A DNA stretch of 64,000 bases from Nitrososphaerota archaeon. Its GTDB lineage: Archaea; Thermoproteota; Nitrososphaeria; Nitrososphaerales; Gagatemarchaeaceae. Under the pieces are notes generated by a model. It did not search any database, was not told the DNA's origin, and saw nothing but the letters and a program-made list of their open reading frames with translations. Each line of letters starts with the position of its first letter. Position 1 is the first letter of the stretch. The position numbers and the translations under genes are program-made. Below, piece by piece: positions 51,389-60,526 of the stretch. The DNA is taken from contig JAPCJH010000002.1 of NCBI GenBank assembly GCA_027887045.1, positions 260,723 to 324,722 of the forward strand, read 5' to 3'.

Positions 51389-52753
51389 GTGGATGGTGCA
51401 GCTCTTCACTCCAAACTTGATGCAATGCTTAAAGTCAACCAAACTGACTTGCGAAACGTGGATCCACCGGGTTCCCTTCTGAACCGCGGCCGCATGGATG
51501 AATACCTCGAAAGACAAGGGCTTGGCGGCTTTATCTCTTCCACGCATACAAATACAACGTATCTGACGAACTTTCCCGCTCGAGATTTCCTCGGCGACAG
51601 GTTATACAACGTCATTCCAGGTTCTGGAGAGGATTTAGTTCAGAGCTATGGGGTGTACGCAAAAGGTGGGACCAGAGCGCTTGTCCTTCCCTTGTCACAC
51701 TTTCTGATGGCTAGATTTGAAGAGGGCGTGGCGTCTGAGATCTACACTTATGGGAAACCACCTAGTTTGCGCGACCCGCACCCGAGGTTCGATACCCCTG
51801 AGGAACTCGAATTCGAAAAAAGGCTTGATGACCCGAGTCGAAATTTCGACAGTCCCGAGCTTGCATTGCGCTCTGCCGTAAAGGACCTAATTGTGTCTTC
51901 AGCTGTTGGCGTGGATTTCGCCGAGATGTCGGACTCATCCAGGAAAGAACTGAGGCGTCTGGCAAGCTCCTTCGAGTTCAAGAATGGCGTCGAGTTCATC
52001 AGGATGGTCAGAATGGCAAAATCCAAGGAGGAAATTAGGAGATTCAAGAAGGCGTCTGAAATAAACGAGAGAGCAATCCCGAAAGTCTTCGATGCCATGG
52101 AAGAGGGCGTGAGCGAAAAAGAATTGAGGGTGGTCTACGCGAGGGAAGTCGTCTCAGAAGGTGCCTTGTTCGAGACGGGTCACCTAATGGTTCCCACCGG
52201 AACCAAGTCCGGAGCCCGTGTCGTCGCAACCGATAGCAAGCTCGCTTCCGGAACAGCCGGCATGTTGGATGCTACTTGCTCCTATATGGGATACTATTCA
52301 GACGTCGGCGATTCGTTTGTCCTCGGAAAGCCTTCCGAGAAGCTCAAGAAGTATTACGATACGCTAGAAAGAGTAAATGAGACCTGCGAAGAGATAATCG
52401 CACCATTTGTCAAACCGAGCGAACTGAACAAAGAAGCGGCAAAGATATGGGAAAAACGAAACCTGCCGGTTCCACCGACTGGGATGGGGCATGGTCTGGG
52501 TCTAGAAGTGCACGAATATCCGAGGATCACTGCAGCGAAGGGAGATGTCCTCTCCCACGATGACGCCGTGAGAGACGACGTGGTCAAGTGTTCCGTGGAC
52601 ATTCCGTTTGAGGAAGGAATGATCCTCGCAATCGAGCAGCCCTGCAAGGTGTGGGGGTGGGGCGGGGTTCATTTCGAGAGAAACTTTCTGGTAGGGAAGA
52701 ATGGTTGCAGGCGGTTGACCGTTCAGGAAAGGTTTCTACGAATTCTAGGGTGA
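51389..52753 (+). CDS. M24-family Xaa-Pro peptidase-like protein (first)
   Basis: 454 residues from GTG 51389 (ATG 51425 is also possible). The creatinase-type N-terminal domain (ERQGLGGFISSTHTNTTYLT) is followed by the pita-bread domain with all metal ligands: LDATCSYMGYYSDVGDSF (two Asp), TGMGHGLGLEVHEYP (His), GMILAIEQP (Glu) and GVHFERNFL (Glu). A complete metal set favours a prolidase-like metallopeptidase over creatinase. It is paralogous to the gene at 53654; the DUF1028 gene lies between them. Probably releases Pro-containing or cyclic-derived dipeptides. Confidence 0.88.
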   Translation: MDGAALHSKLDAMLKVNQTDLRNVDPPGSLLNRGRMDEYLERQGLGGFISSTHTNTTYLTNFPARDFLGDRLYNVIPGSGEDLVQSYGVYAKGGTRALVLPLSHFLMARFEEGVASEIYTYGKPPSLRDPHPRFDTPEELEFEKRLDDPSRNFDSPELALRSAVKDLIVSSAVGVDFAEMSDSSRKELRRLASSFEFKNGVEFIRMVRMAKSKEEIRRFKKASEINERAIPKVFDAMEEGVSEKELRVVYAREVVSEGALFETGHLMVPTGTKSGARVVATDSKLASGTAGMLDATCSYMGYYSDVGDSFVLGKPSEKLKKYYDTLERVNETCEEIIAPFVKPSELNKEAAKIWEKRNLPVPPTGMGHGLGLEVHEYPRITAAKGDVLSHDDAVRDDVVKCSVDIPFEEGMILAIEQPCKVWGWGGVHFERNFLVGKNGCRRLTVQERFLRILG

Positions 52754-52835
52754 TTTCGATCCGAATACACGATACATCGACCCAAATCCTTTAACTCACG
52801 ACTGAACTTCCCGCAAGCTCCAGTGAGTCACATAT

Positions 52836-53498
52836 TTGACCTTCTCAATCATTGCGCGCGGCAAGAAAACGGGTGACTTCGGGGCCGCCGTCGCGAGCAG
52901 GATGATAAGAGTCGGAGCATTGGTTGTGCACGCCAGAGCCAACCTGGGTGCCCTGGCTACTCAGAACGCAAGGACGGAGCCTTTCCGATTCAGGTATGGC
53001 CAGGAAGGCCTGAGGATGCTCGAAGAAGGCCTCGGGCCGAAAGATGTCGTCAAGCGACTACTGGCGGTTGACGGCAAGAGTGACCAGATGCAGCTCTCAG
53101 TACTCGATAAGACCGGGCAGGTCGAGAGTTACACGGGAAAGAGCATGCCCGAATGGGCCGGGCACATTGCGGGGGACAATTTCAGCGTGCAAGGAAACCT
53201 GCTCGCTGGAGAAGGTGTGGTGCGCGGCATGTACGAGGCCTATACAAGATCCGAGGGGCACGGTCTCGCCGAAAGGTTGCTTCGGGCGCTAGAAGGTGGG
53301 GACGCTGCAGGGGGGGACCGAAGGGGAAAACAGGCAGCAGGATTGATCGTGGTTCGCGAGTTCGGTGGCCCGAACTCCCTGAGCGACAAACTTGTCGACC
53401 TAAGGGTGGATGATAATGTTGAGCCCTTCAAGGAGCTCCGCAGGCTTCTCTCACTGCACGATCAAACCAACGCCAGCAGAGGCTGGGCTACTAGTTGA
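52836..53498 (+). CDS. DUF1028-family protein (Ntn-hydrolase-like)
   Basis: 220 residues from TTG 52836. DUF1028 signatures: TFSIIARGKKTGDFGAAVAS at the start, ANLGALATQNAR, the SYTGKSMPEWAGHIAGDNFS stretch, GNLLAGEGVVRGMYEAY and RRGKQAAGLIVVRE. The fold resembles Ntn hydrolases, and members often occur beside hydantoinase, prolidase and peptide-transport genes, as here. Catalytic function is not established. CCTTTAACTC at 52788-52797 could be its promoter. Confidence 0.85.
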   Translation: MTFSIIARGKKTGDFGAAVASRMIRVGALVVHARANLGALATQNARTEPFRFRYGQEGLRMLEEGLGPKDVVKRLLAVDGKSDQMQLSVLDKTGQVESYTGKSMPEWAGHIAGDNFSVQGNLLAGEGVVRGMYEAYTRSEGHGLAERLLRALEGGDAAGGDRRGKQAAGLIVVREFGGPNSLSDKLVDLRVDDNVEPFKELRRLLSLHDQTNASRGWATS

Positions 53499-53653
53499 CT
53501 CGACATCCCTTTCATCGAGTTATAGATGAATTTGTGCGAGTAAGAACACTCAGGCGACTGCTACAACAAAATCTACCTGATCGTGAAACGGACGTGAGAT
53601 GAGCGCGAGGGATATAGGCTTATTATTGTCTCAGTGTCCGGGCCAACCAATCT

Positions 53654-54937
53654 TTGCTGGTCAACAAAGAAAGGGTCGATCGGTTCCTTGACGAATTGCA
53701 GCTGGACGGACTGATTGCGACATCAAGGGAAAACACGACCTACCTCACCGACTTCCTCGCCGTGAACTACATTCTAGACCAAATGAAATTCGATCATTTC
53801 TCTAGCTCAGGCGACAACTTTCTCCAGACCTATGGTATTTACACCAAGGGGTCAAGACCAGCCCTTGTGATCCCGGTTTCAATGTTCATGTCGGTCCCAA
53901 CGGATGGTGGCGTTTTGCCAGAGGTTTTCACGTATGGTCGGCCCTTCTTCATGCAGACTTCCAAACCGGATTTTGATACCCTTGAGGAGAAAGCATTCTT
54001 TGAACACTTGGATGAGCCCTCCCGCAATTTTGCCTCGGCTGCTGATGCTCTTTCCGGAGCTGTGAAAGAGTTCATGACGGGCGAGGAGGTGGGTGTCGAC
54101 TTTTCAGACTTGCACCCTTCATCCAAAGCAGCGCTAGAGAAGAAGAATAGGCTGAGATTGAAAAATGCTAAAGGCCTATTCAAGGTTCTGCGGCTCGTCA
54201 AGTCCGGCGAAGAAGTTGCTCGTCTGAAGGCTTCGGCGGAGATGAACGAGCGAGCGCTAAATCGAACCTTCGAAGCTGCAAAGACGGGCGTCTCCGAACT
54301 CGAACTCAGGAGAGTCTATGCACGCAGCATCGTGTCCGAGGACGGCGATTTTGACACCGGCCATTTCATTGTAGGGAGCGGAACCAAGAGCGGAGCCCCT
54401 CTCGGGAGAGCGAACAACCGAAAGTTAGCTAAGGGCTCCATCCTCAAGCTTGATGTGACCAGCAAGCTTCGGGGGTACTATGCGGATACGGGTGATACTG
54501 GGATCGTCGGAAGGCCTACCAAGAAGCAAGAAAGGGTTTACGAAGCCCTGGGGGAAGCGGTTCGGCGTTCAGAAGAACTGGCTGTCCCTGGTACGAGACC
54601 GAGCGAGCTCCACCGCGAAGTACTCAAAGTTTGGGACAAGTACGCGGTGGAAAGACCCCCTACGGGCATGGGACACGGCATAGGGCTGGAGGTCCACGAA
54701 TATCCGGTCGTGTCTGACCCGAACAGCGTCTTTGTTCCAAAGGGGGCAACGATCAAGGACGACCTAATTGATGTCCCGGCCGATGCTCCTCTCGAGGAGG
54801 GCATGGTTCTCAATTTGGAAGCTCCATATTTGATGTGGGGCATTGGGGGAATTCACTTGGAACATACTGTCCTACTGGGCAAGAGAAAGTCCCGACCTCT
54901 CACTAAACAAGAGAGACATCTCCGACTTCTGTCATGA
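53654..54937 (+). CDS. M24-family Xaa-Pro peptidase-like protein (second)
   Basis: 427 residues from TTG 53654, about 29 bp after TTATTATT. Metal ligands are complete: LDVTSKLRGYYADTGDT (two Asp), TGMGHGIGLEVHEYP (His), GMVLNLEAPY (Glu) and GIHLEHTVLL (Glu). It is a clear paralogue of the gene at 51389 and keeps the same order of blocks (QTYGIYTKGSRPALVIP, LDEPSRNFAS). Two related prolidase-like enzymes around one DUF1028 gene suggest a duplication with divergence of specificity. Confidence 0.88.
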   Translation: MLVNKERVDRFLDELQLDGLIATSRENTTYLTDFLAVNYILDQMKFDHFSSSGDNFLQTYGIYTKGSRPALVIPVSMFMSVPTDGGVLPEVFTYGRPFFMQTSKPDFDTLEEKAFFEHLDEPSRNFASAADALSGAVKEFMTGEEVGVDFSDLHPSSKAALEKKNRLRLKNAKGLFKVLRLVKSGEEVARLKASAEMNERALNRTFEAAKTGVSELELRRVYARSIVSEDGDFDTGHFIVGSGTKSGAPLGRANNRKLAKGSILKLDVTSKLRGYYADTGDTGIVGRPTKKQERVYEALGEAVRRSEELAVPGTRPSELHREVLKVWDKYAVERPPTGMGHGIGLEVHEYPVVSDPNSVFVPKGATIKDDLIDVPADAPLEEGMVLNLEAPYLMWGIGGIHLEHTVLLGKRKSRPLTKQERHLRLLS

Positions 54938-54941
54938 CTCC

Positions 54942-55826
54942 ATGATGAAGGTAGTTCTTCTAGGAACAGGTCCGCCGTTTCCCGATCCTGATAGAGGCAA
55001 CATGAGTGAAGTCGTTATGGTCGATGATCAACCGCTGCTATTCGATTGCGGTGAGCGGACAACAACCAACTTGATGAGGGCGGGTATCAACCCCGTCAGA
55101 GTCAACCAGCTCTTCATAACACACCACCATTGGGACCATATGTCAGATTATGGTTACTTCTGCATCTGCACTTGGAACTATGGAAGAAAGGAAACTCTCC
55201 ACGTCTATGGCCCTCAGGGTACGATAGAGATGTCTGACCATATTCTGCTTGGTGGTCACAAGTTGGACGTCGAGTTCCTTAGGAAATTCGGGAGGAACCT
55301 GCCCCCCCACATCAAGAAGAAACCGACCTCTGAAATTCCCATAGAAGTCCAGGATTTGAAGGACACCCAGTCAGTAAGCGGTGCCGGGTGGAAAGTCACG
55401 GCCGGCTTGGTCGAACACCTTAGCGATTTTCCCTGCCTGGGATACAGGGTGGACTCGCCGCAGGGGTCTGTTGCAATATCCGGCGATACTCAGCCGTGCG
55501 AAGCAATGATCAAACTAGCAGCTGATGTGGACGTCCTTGTCCACGAGTGCTCCTTTCTGGACGAGATAATCAGTGAAAGGCAGATGAAAGGTCACTCCGG
55601 TCCAACAGGAGCAGGAAGAGTCGCTCAGGAGTCGGGAGCGAAAAAATTGGTCATAACTCACCTGAGGCCTTACGTCGGGCCGCCTCCAGTCATGGAGATG
55701 GCAACAATGTACTGGGGAAACGACTGGATCGGTGAGCATATCATAGCAAAAATTGTGACAGACATTAGAAAACAATACGATGGGGAAATAATAATTGGAA
55801 GAGATTGCATGGAGATCCAAATCTGA
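54942..55826 (+). CDS. Metallo-beta-lactamase-fold hydrolase
   Basis: About 294 residues from ATG 54942 (or 54945), 4 bp after the second M24 gene. The MBL motif THHHWDHMSDYG (HxHxDH), the AISGDTQPCEAMIKLA metal Asp, and ITHLRPYVGPPPVMEM (late His) are present, with LLGTGPPFPDPDRG at the start. The RNase Z-like and arylsulfatase-like MBL branches share this pattern, so the substrate may be a small molecule, perhaps a lactone or cyclic ester, rather than tRNA. The setting favours a catabolic hydrolase. Confidence 0.85.
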   Translation: MMKVVLLGTGPPFPDPDRGNMSEVVMVDDQPLLFDCGERTTTNLMRAGINPVRVNQLFITHHHWDHMSDYGYFCICTWNYGRKETLHVYGPQGTIEMSDHILLGGHKLDVEFLRKFGRNLPPHIKKKPTSEIPIEVQDLKDTQSVSGAGWKVTAGLVEHLSDFPCLGYRVDSPQGSVAISGDTQPCEAMIKLAADVDVLVHECSFLDEIISERQMKGHSGPTGAGRVAQESGAKKLVITHLRPYVGPPPVMEMATMYWGNDWIGEHIIAKIVTDIRKQYDGEIIIGRDCMEIQI

Positions 55827-55948
55827 GGCCGCGCGAAGAGCAAGTCGCAACATTGCAGTGGACCTTGACTAACCGGGTCTTCGGCAGATGCAATTCAGCA
55901 AACATCCTGATCTGCCGTGGGCTAAAGCCGTCTTGGCGTATTTCCCCT

Positions 55949-57148
55949 TCAGTCCGATGGTCGTAAGTCGTCTCGAATTATTTGACCGTCGTACATGACA
56001 AACGCTATCTTTCGTAGGTTTTTTATGTCCTCCAGCGGGTTGGAGGGCATAGCGACTAGGTCGGCTTGGTATCGAGGTTCGACGAGTCCTAGCCTGTCCT
56101 CCATCATGATGAGCTCTGCGGCATTGAGTGTAGCCGAGCGTACAGCCTCCAACGGCGACATGCCTGCTTCTACAAGAAATTCCGTCTCTTTGACTGTCAC
56201 ATTCACGTCTTCGGAAGTGTTTCCTGGTGGTGTGTCGGTCCCGACCACTACTTTCACCCCGGCGCGGACGGCGGCACGCACACTTTCAAGATGCTTGGGG
56301 CGAGCGGCCGACATCTTATCGATCGTCGATTCGGAAAAGCCTCGTTTGCGCCGATATTCTGGTGGCAAGGAAGTGACGGACAACGTGGGTACTAGAAACC
56401 CGTTGACGCTTCGAATCGCGTCAACGGCATCCTTGTTTAGCTCGTAGCAGTGCTCGAAGGAGCGAACACCGGCCTCGGCGGCCATCTCCACAATCTCGGA
56501 GCCCGTGGCGTGCGCGCACACATACGTTCCCTTACTCGAGGCGACTGAGACCGCGGCTTCCATTTCCTGTAAGGTTGCTTGAGGCTCAGTAAGACTCTCA
56601 CGGCTATCATGTATGTTCGCGATTCCTCCGCTGACGAAGAGCTTGATGTGGTCTGCGCCGGCCGCAAAGTCTTCCCGAGCCGCTCGCCGGAAACCGTCTG
56701 GCCCGTCAGCCTCCGTTGCCAGTCCGGCTCCGTGTCCTCCTGTGGGAGTTACGCCTCTGCCTGCGGAGACGATTCTTGGCCCCTGAACCCAACCCTTGGT
56801 GATCATCGAACGGAGCGCGATGTCGACGCGGTTCAACTCTCCTACCGTTCTTACAGTCGTGACACCCGCCTTGAGCGCGTCCGAAGCATGACTGTAGCAC
56901 CTGAGTGCGGTCTCAGCTGGATTCTCGTGAGGATTTATGGCCTGAATTGGGGAGAGGACATAAAGGTGGACGTGTGCATTGATCAATCCGGGAAGAACAT
57001 AGGCACCACTAAGGTCTTTCGTTAGTTCCCCGCTAGTAGGAGATCCAGGAGTAATGCTCTGGATGATTTTGCCCTCGACTCGAATTGAAACATTAGGGCG
57101 GATTGTCCCTTCGCGGACGTCAACGACATTGCAGTTGCGGAGAATCAA
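55949..57148 (-). CDS. Imidazolonepropionase-like amidohydrolase (first)
   Basis: 399 residues from TTG 57148. Amidohydrolase metal motifs: LPGLINAHVHLYVLSP (HxH), HIKLFVSGG (Lys), YVCAHATGS (His), SFEHCYELN (His) and VVVGTDTPPGN (Asp). It belongs to the broad COG1228 group (imidazolonepropionase/prolidase-like), many of which are dipeptidases acting on Xaa-Pro or cyclic imide substrates. TTATTAAC at 57173-57180 on the minus strand, about 28 bp upstream, selects TTG 57148 over the longer frame (57232). Paralogue at 58003. Confidence 0.85.
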   Translation of the reverse strand: MILRNCNVVDVREGTIRPNVSIRVEGKIIQSITPGSPTSGELTKDLSGAYVLPGLINAHVHLYVLSPIQAINPHENPAETALRCYSHASDALKAGVTTVRTVGELNRVDIALRSMITKGWVQGPRIVSAGRGVTPTGGHGAGLATEADGPDGFRRAAREDFAAGADHIKLFVSGGIANIHDSRESLTEPQATLQEMEAAVSVASSKGTYVCAHATGSEIVEMAAEAGVRSFEHCYELNKDAVDAIRSVNGFLVPTLSVTSLPPEYRRKRGFSESTIDKMSAARPKHLESVRAAVRAGVKVVVGTDTPPGNTSEDVNVTVKETEFLVEAGMSPLEAVRSATLNAAELIMMEDRLGLVEPRYQADLVAMPSNPLEDIKNLRKIAFVMYDGQIIRDDLRPSD

Positions 57149-57172
57149 TTTGTTTCGGGCGAGCCGCCGAAC

Positions 57173-57180
57173 GTTAATAA
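57173..57180 (-). promoter_or_regulatory. TATA-like box for the amidohydrolase at 57148
   Basis: Minus-strand TTATTAAC about 28 bp before TTG 57148; the upstream frame extension lies beyond it. Confidence 0.45.
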
Positions 57181-57257
57181 ATTTGTGATTGCTTCTCGTA
57201 GAAGGATAACCAAAGTCTTTTTCAACCAACATTCATTTTGATGAGACGAACCTTTTT

Positions 57258-57989
57258 TTGAAAAGACCGCCCGTTAAGAAACCAGAATACGCCTTTCTGA
57301 GCTTGAATTCCGCGCCAGAGATGACCCCCGAAGGATATTTGGACACGTCCTGCAGGGAGATGATTTCGCCCGATCTGGGCGCTGCTTTCACTCAAAAATG
57401 CGTTACAATGAACCCGGGCGGCAGGTCTGCCCAGCCCATCAGGAAGGCTTTCGAAATTTTCATTTACATCCTATCAGGAACCGGAAGGCTCACGGTTCAG
57501 GGGCAGGTAATTCTGCTCGAGCCGACGTCCTACGCATACATCCCTCCTCTAAATGAAATCGAAATTGCTCAAGATGGCGGTCGGCCACTGGTCTTCATGC
57601 TCATGGAGAAGCCGAACAGCCCCGGGCGCACCGACTTCAGGATGATTCATGGTGTTGAGAAAAATGTGCCAGCGGAACGCCTTCGATCATCTGTCGAAAT
57701 CAAGACGTTATTCGAGGAAAAACAGTGCGCATTTAGCGTCCTGGTTGTCGTCGCGGAGTTCAAAGCTGGGTCGAGCAATCCGGAATGCCATATCGAGGAG
57801 CACTGCATCTACACTCTCGAAGGACGTGGGACGTACTATCTCAATCAAGAAAGATACCTTCTGGGACCGGGTGATTATCTATGGTTACGCTCTAACACGC
57901 TGCATCAACTGACGGGTACGTCGCAAGAACCGTGGAAGCTCCTGGTCTACAAGGGCGTCCCTTCCGAGAACCCATATCAATACGCGTGA
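57258..57989 (+). CDS. Bicupin, (S)-ureidoglycine aminohydrolase-like
   Basis: 243 residues from TTG 57258, two cupin domains. The first (residues about 50-120) has FIYILSGTGRLTVQGQVILL; the second (about 170-240) has the metal site ECHIEEHCIYTLEGRGTYYL then GPGDYLWLRSNTLHQLTG, with HxxEH and the late His that bind Mn in ureidoglycine aminohydrolase (AllE/UGHY). That enzyme releases ammonia from allantoate-derived ureidoglycine. A purine/ureide link fits the molybdenum hydroxylase and cyclic amidase in this window. Other ligand-binding bicupins are possible. The next gene is convergent. Confidence 0.8.
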   Translation: MKRPPVKKPEYAFLSLNSAPEMTPEGYLDTSCREMISPDLGAAFTQKCVTMNPGGRSAQPIRKAFEIFIYILSGTGRLTVQGQVILLEPTSYAYIPPLNEIEIAQDGGRPLVFMLMEKPNSPGRTDFRMIHGVEKNVPAERLRSSVEIKTLFEEKQCAFSVLVVVAEFKAGSSNPECHIEEHCIYTLEGRGTYYLNQERYLLGPGDYLWLRSNTLHQLTGTSQEPWKLLVYKGVPSENPYQYA

Positions 57990-58002
57990 AAGGAATCTAA
58001 CC

Positions 58003-59277
58003 CTAAACCGGTTCCAAAACGCCACGACTTGCCACTTTCCTTCCGGCCTTCATTACGATTTCCAACTTGGACTTGTCTCTGAGAACGCTGATGTTGCTTA
58101 GAGGGTCGCCGTTCACGACCAGTAGGTCCGCGGCTTTTCCTCGTTGCAAAATTCCAGTCTCTCTGAGGTCTAACGCCTCGGCCGAGTTCTTCGTCGCAGC
58201 GGCAATCGCTTGCATGGGAGTCATTCCGTATCGGACCATGAGTTCGAGTTCGAAGGCGTTGTCTCCGTGCTGCCGTGAAGGAGGACTGAACCCAGTGATG
58301 TCGGTTCCGAGCGCAATCTTCACTCCTTCCTTCACCGCCCTTTGAAAGCTCTTGACCGTGTCCTCGGCCGCGGCGAATATCTTTCCTGCCATGAAGGCGC
58401 CGACCATCTCCGCCCAGCCTGGCGGTTTGTCGCAAAAGACCTGTAGCGTGGGTACGAGTGTGAGGCCCTTCTTTTTCATCAACGCGATGCACTCGTCGTC
58501 GAGGGGAGACCCGTGCTCAATCGTGTCCACACCGGAATCGATGGCTTTCTTTATGGAGGGAGCGGTATAGACGTGGGCGGCTACCCTCTTACCCAATGCG
58601 TGCGCCTCGTCGCAAATCGCCGCCATCTCTTCATGCGTGAAGTTTCTCCAGTCCGGCTTCTCCAGCCTTCCCGCCATGCCGCCGGATCCTGCTATCTTGA
58701 TCAGGTCGACACCTGACCTAATCAGCTCTCGGGTCCGTCTCCTTACCGCCCAGGGTCCATCCACCGTCTGCTCTGGGCTTATCAGCCAAGGCGGGGTGCT
58801 CAGGTCGAAATGTCCGGCGGTCATATTGATGTCACCTGCGACGACGATTCTCGGCCCTTGAATAACGCCCCGCTCGATAGCTTTTTTCAGGGATTGTATC
58901 ACCCTGTTTGACCCCCAGTCCTCTGGTAGGAAAGAACCCAAGTCTCTGACGGTGGTGAATCCAGCCCGTAGCATTTCCAGCCCATGCCTTGCCGCGTACA
59001 AAGCGACGAGTTCGGGAGTTGCTTCAGAGACTCCCTGCAGCTTGGTGATGTTATCTGGCCAGTACGCTCCTACGAGGTGGCTATGAGCGTCCATCATCCC
59101 GGGCATTACTGTCTTTCCGTTTGCGTCAATCAGGTCGGCATCTTTTGGTATCTGAATGTCTCCTCGCGCGCCTATCGCTTCTATTTTGCCATCGCGAACG
59201 ACGATCGTGGAGTCCCTTAGGGGCTCGCCTCCCGTTCCGTCAATCAGAATTCCTCCCGTTATCGCTGTTGGCGTCAC
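58003..59277 (-). CDS. Imidazolonepropionase-like amidohydrolase (second)
   Basis: 424 residues from GTG 59277. MPGMMDAHSHLVGAYW (HxH), LIKIAGSGG (Lys), VAAHVYTAPS (His), TIEHGSPLDD (His) and IALGTDITGFSP (Asp) give a complete binuclear site. It is a paralogue of the gene at 55949 and belongs to the same COG1228 group. GDPLSNISVLRDKSKLEIVM at the end is a standard tail. It lies upstream of the peptide ABC importer on the same strand, so a dipeptidase role is plausible. Confidence 0.88.
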   Translation of the reverse strand: MTPTAITGGILIDGTGGEPLRDSTIVVRDGKIEAIGARGDIQIPKDADLIDANGKTVMPGMMDAHSHLVGAYWPDNITKLQGVSEATPELVALYAARHGLEMLRAGFTTVRDLGSFLPEDWGSNRVIQSLKKAIERGVIQGPRIVVAGDINMTAGHFDLSTPPWLISPEQTVDGPWAVRRRTRELIRSGVDLIKIAGSGGMAGRLEKPDWRNFTHEEMAAICDEAHALGKRVAAHVYTAPSIKKAIDSGVDTIEHGSPLDDECIALMKKKGLTLVPTLQVFCDKPPGWAEMVGAFMAGKIFAAAEDTVKSFQRAVKEGVKIALGTDITGFSPPSRQHGDNAFELELMVRYGMTPMQAIAAATKNSAEALDLRETGILQRGKAADLLVVNGDPLSNISVLRDKSKLEIVMKAGRKVASRGVLEPV

Positions 59278-59533
59278 GCTAATTCCACTTCGTCTCAGTT
59301 GTTACATTTTAACGGTTTTGATGGGTCTGGTGGAGCGAATATCGGAGATGGAAAGACCACGATTCATTCTCACCTCAGGCCCGATAGATAACCTGATCCG
59401 ACACGCCGCGTAAACGGCCAGGAGGCGATTGATATCGTCTCTAGGAGAGGAGGGAGGAAGATCCACGACGTAGAGGCGAGAAATGCGGCGGTTTCTTCGC
59501 TTTTTTGAGTCTATGTGAAATGAGTTCAAGGAT
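59278..59533. other. Intergenic region, 256 bp
   Basis: A minus-strand frame of 75 residues spans it but shows no domain and poor protein character, so no gene is called. Confidence 0.4.
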
Positions 59534-60526
59534 TTACCCGGTTTCCCTCACATGACCTTCATCATACAGGAAACACGCGACAAGACGCTTATTGTTAACT
59601 TCCATTAGCTCCGGCACAACGCTCGGGCATTTCTCAAAAGCGTACGCGCAGCGAGGATGAAACCTACAACCGCTCGGCGGATTCGCGGGACTGGGCGGCT
59701 CCCCCTTGACGACCACGCCCTCTCTCCTGACCGTCGGATCGGGCTCCGGAACCGCAGAAAGCAATGCTTGCGTGTATGGATGCAGAGGCTCCAAAAACAG
59801 GTCTTTCTTGTCGGACAGCTCGACGAGCTTCGCGAGATACATCACACCCACTCTGTCACACAGATGCCTCACTACGGCCATGTTGTGTGAGATGAAAAGG
59901 TAGGTCAGATCTAGTTTCTTTTGCAGATCTTTCAGAAGCTTCAAGAGCTGAGCTTGAACGGAGACATCGAGAGATGAGGTGGGCTCGTCCAGAACCACGA
60001 ACTCTGGGTCCGTAGAAAGGGCGCGGGCTATGCACACTCTTTGCCTCTGTCCTCCGCTGAATTCATGGGGATAACGGAACAGATGACTCTCGTTCAGCCC
60101 GACCAGCTCGAGGAGGTCGATTGCCTTCTCAAGGGCTCTCTGGCCCTCCGCAATGCCGTTTACATGCATCACCTCGGTCAGGATGCTAGCGACGGTCTGT
60201 CGGGGATCCATTGAAGAGAATGGGTCCTGAAATACTATCTGGACCGCTCTTCGATATTTTCGAAGCCCTCTCCCGCTGACTTTAGTGACATCCGTGTCAT
60301 CGTAGATAATGCGACCCGCGGTTGGGTCCATGAGTCTCAGGATGGTCTTGCCGAGCGTGGTCTTCCCGCAACCGCTTTCGCCCACAAGCCCGAATGACTC
60401 GCCCCGGCGGATTTCGAACGACACTCCGTCGACCGCCCGAACATAACCGAGGGTTCGTCCAAGGACCCCGCTCCGTATCGGGTAGTGCTTCTTCAGGTCA
60501 ACAATCTTGACAAGGTCACTTTTCAT
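59534..60526 (-). CDS. Oligopeptide/dipeptide ABC transporter ATPase, DppF/OppF type
   Basis: 330 residues from ATG 60526. Walker [13 protein letters not shown]-loop [12 protein letters not shown], signature [15 protein letters not shown], Walker [15 protein letters not shown], switch [11 protein letters not shown] and the C-terminal oligopeptide-transporter tail [16 protein letters not shown] with Cys. Its start overlaps the end of the DppD-type gene. With it forms the ATPase heterodimer of the importer. Confidence 0.92.
   Translation of the reverse strand: MKSDLVKIVDLKKHYPIRSGVLGRTLGYVRAVDGVSFEIRRGESFGLVGESGCGKTTLGKTILRLMDPTAGRIIYDDTDVTKVSGRGLRKYRRAVQIVFQDPFSSMDPRQTVASILTEVMHVNGIAEGQRALEKAIDLLELVGLNESHLFRYPHEFSGGQRQRVCIARALSTDPEFVVLDEPTSSLDVSVQAQLLKLLKDLQKKLDLTYLFISHNMAVVRHLCDRVGVMYLAKLVELSDKKDLFLEPLHPYTQALLSAVPEPDPTVRREGVVVKGEPPSPANPPSGCRFHPRCAYAFEKCPSVVPELMEVNNKRLVACFLYDEGHVRETG

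Noticed and set aside
59302-59529. 75-residue minus-strand frame upstream of the amidohydrolase/peptide importer boundary
   Set aside because: Basic, low-complexity sequence without a domain, promoter or ribosome site.
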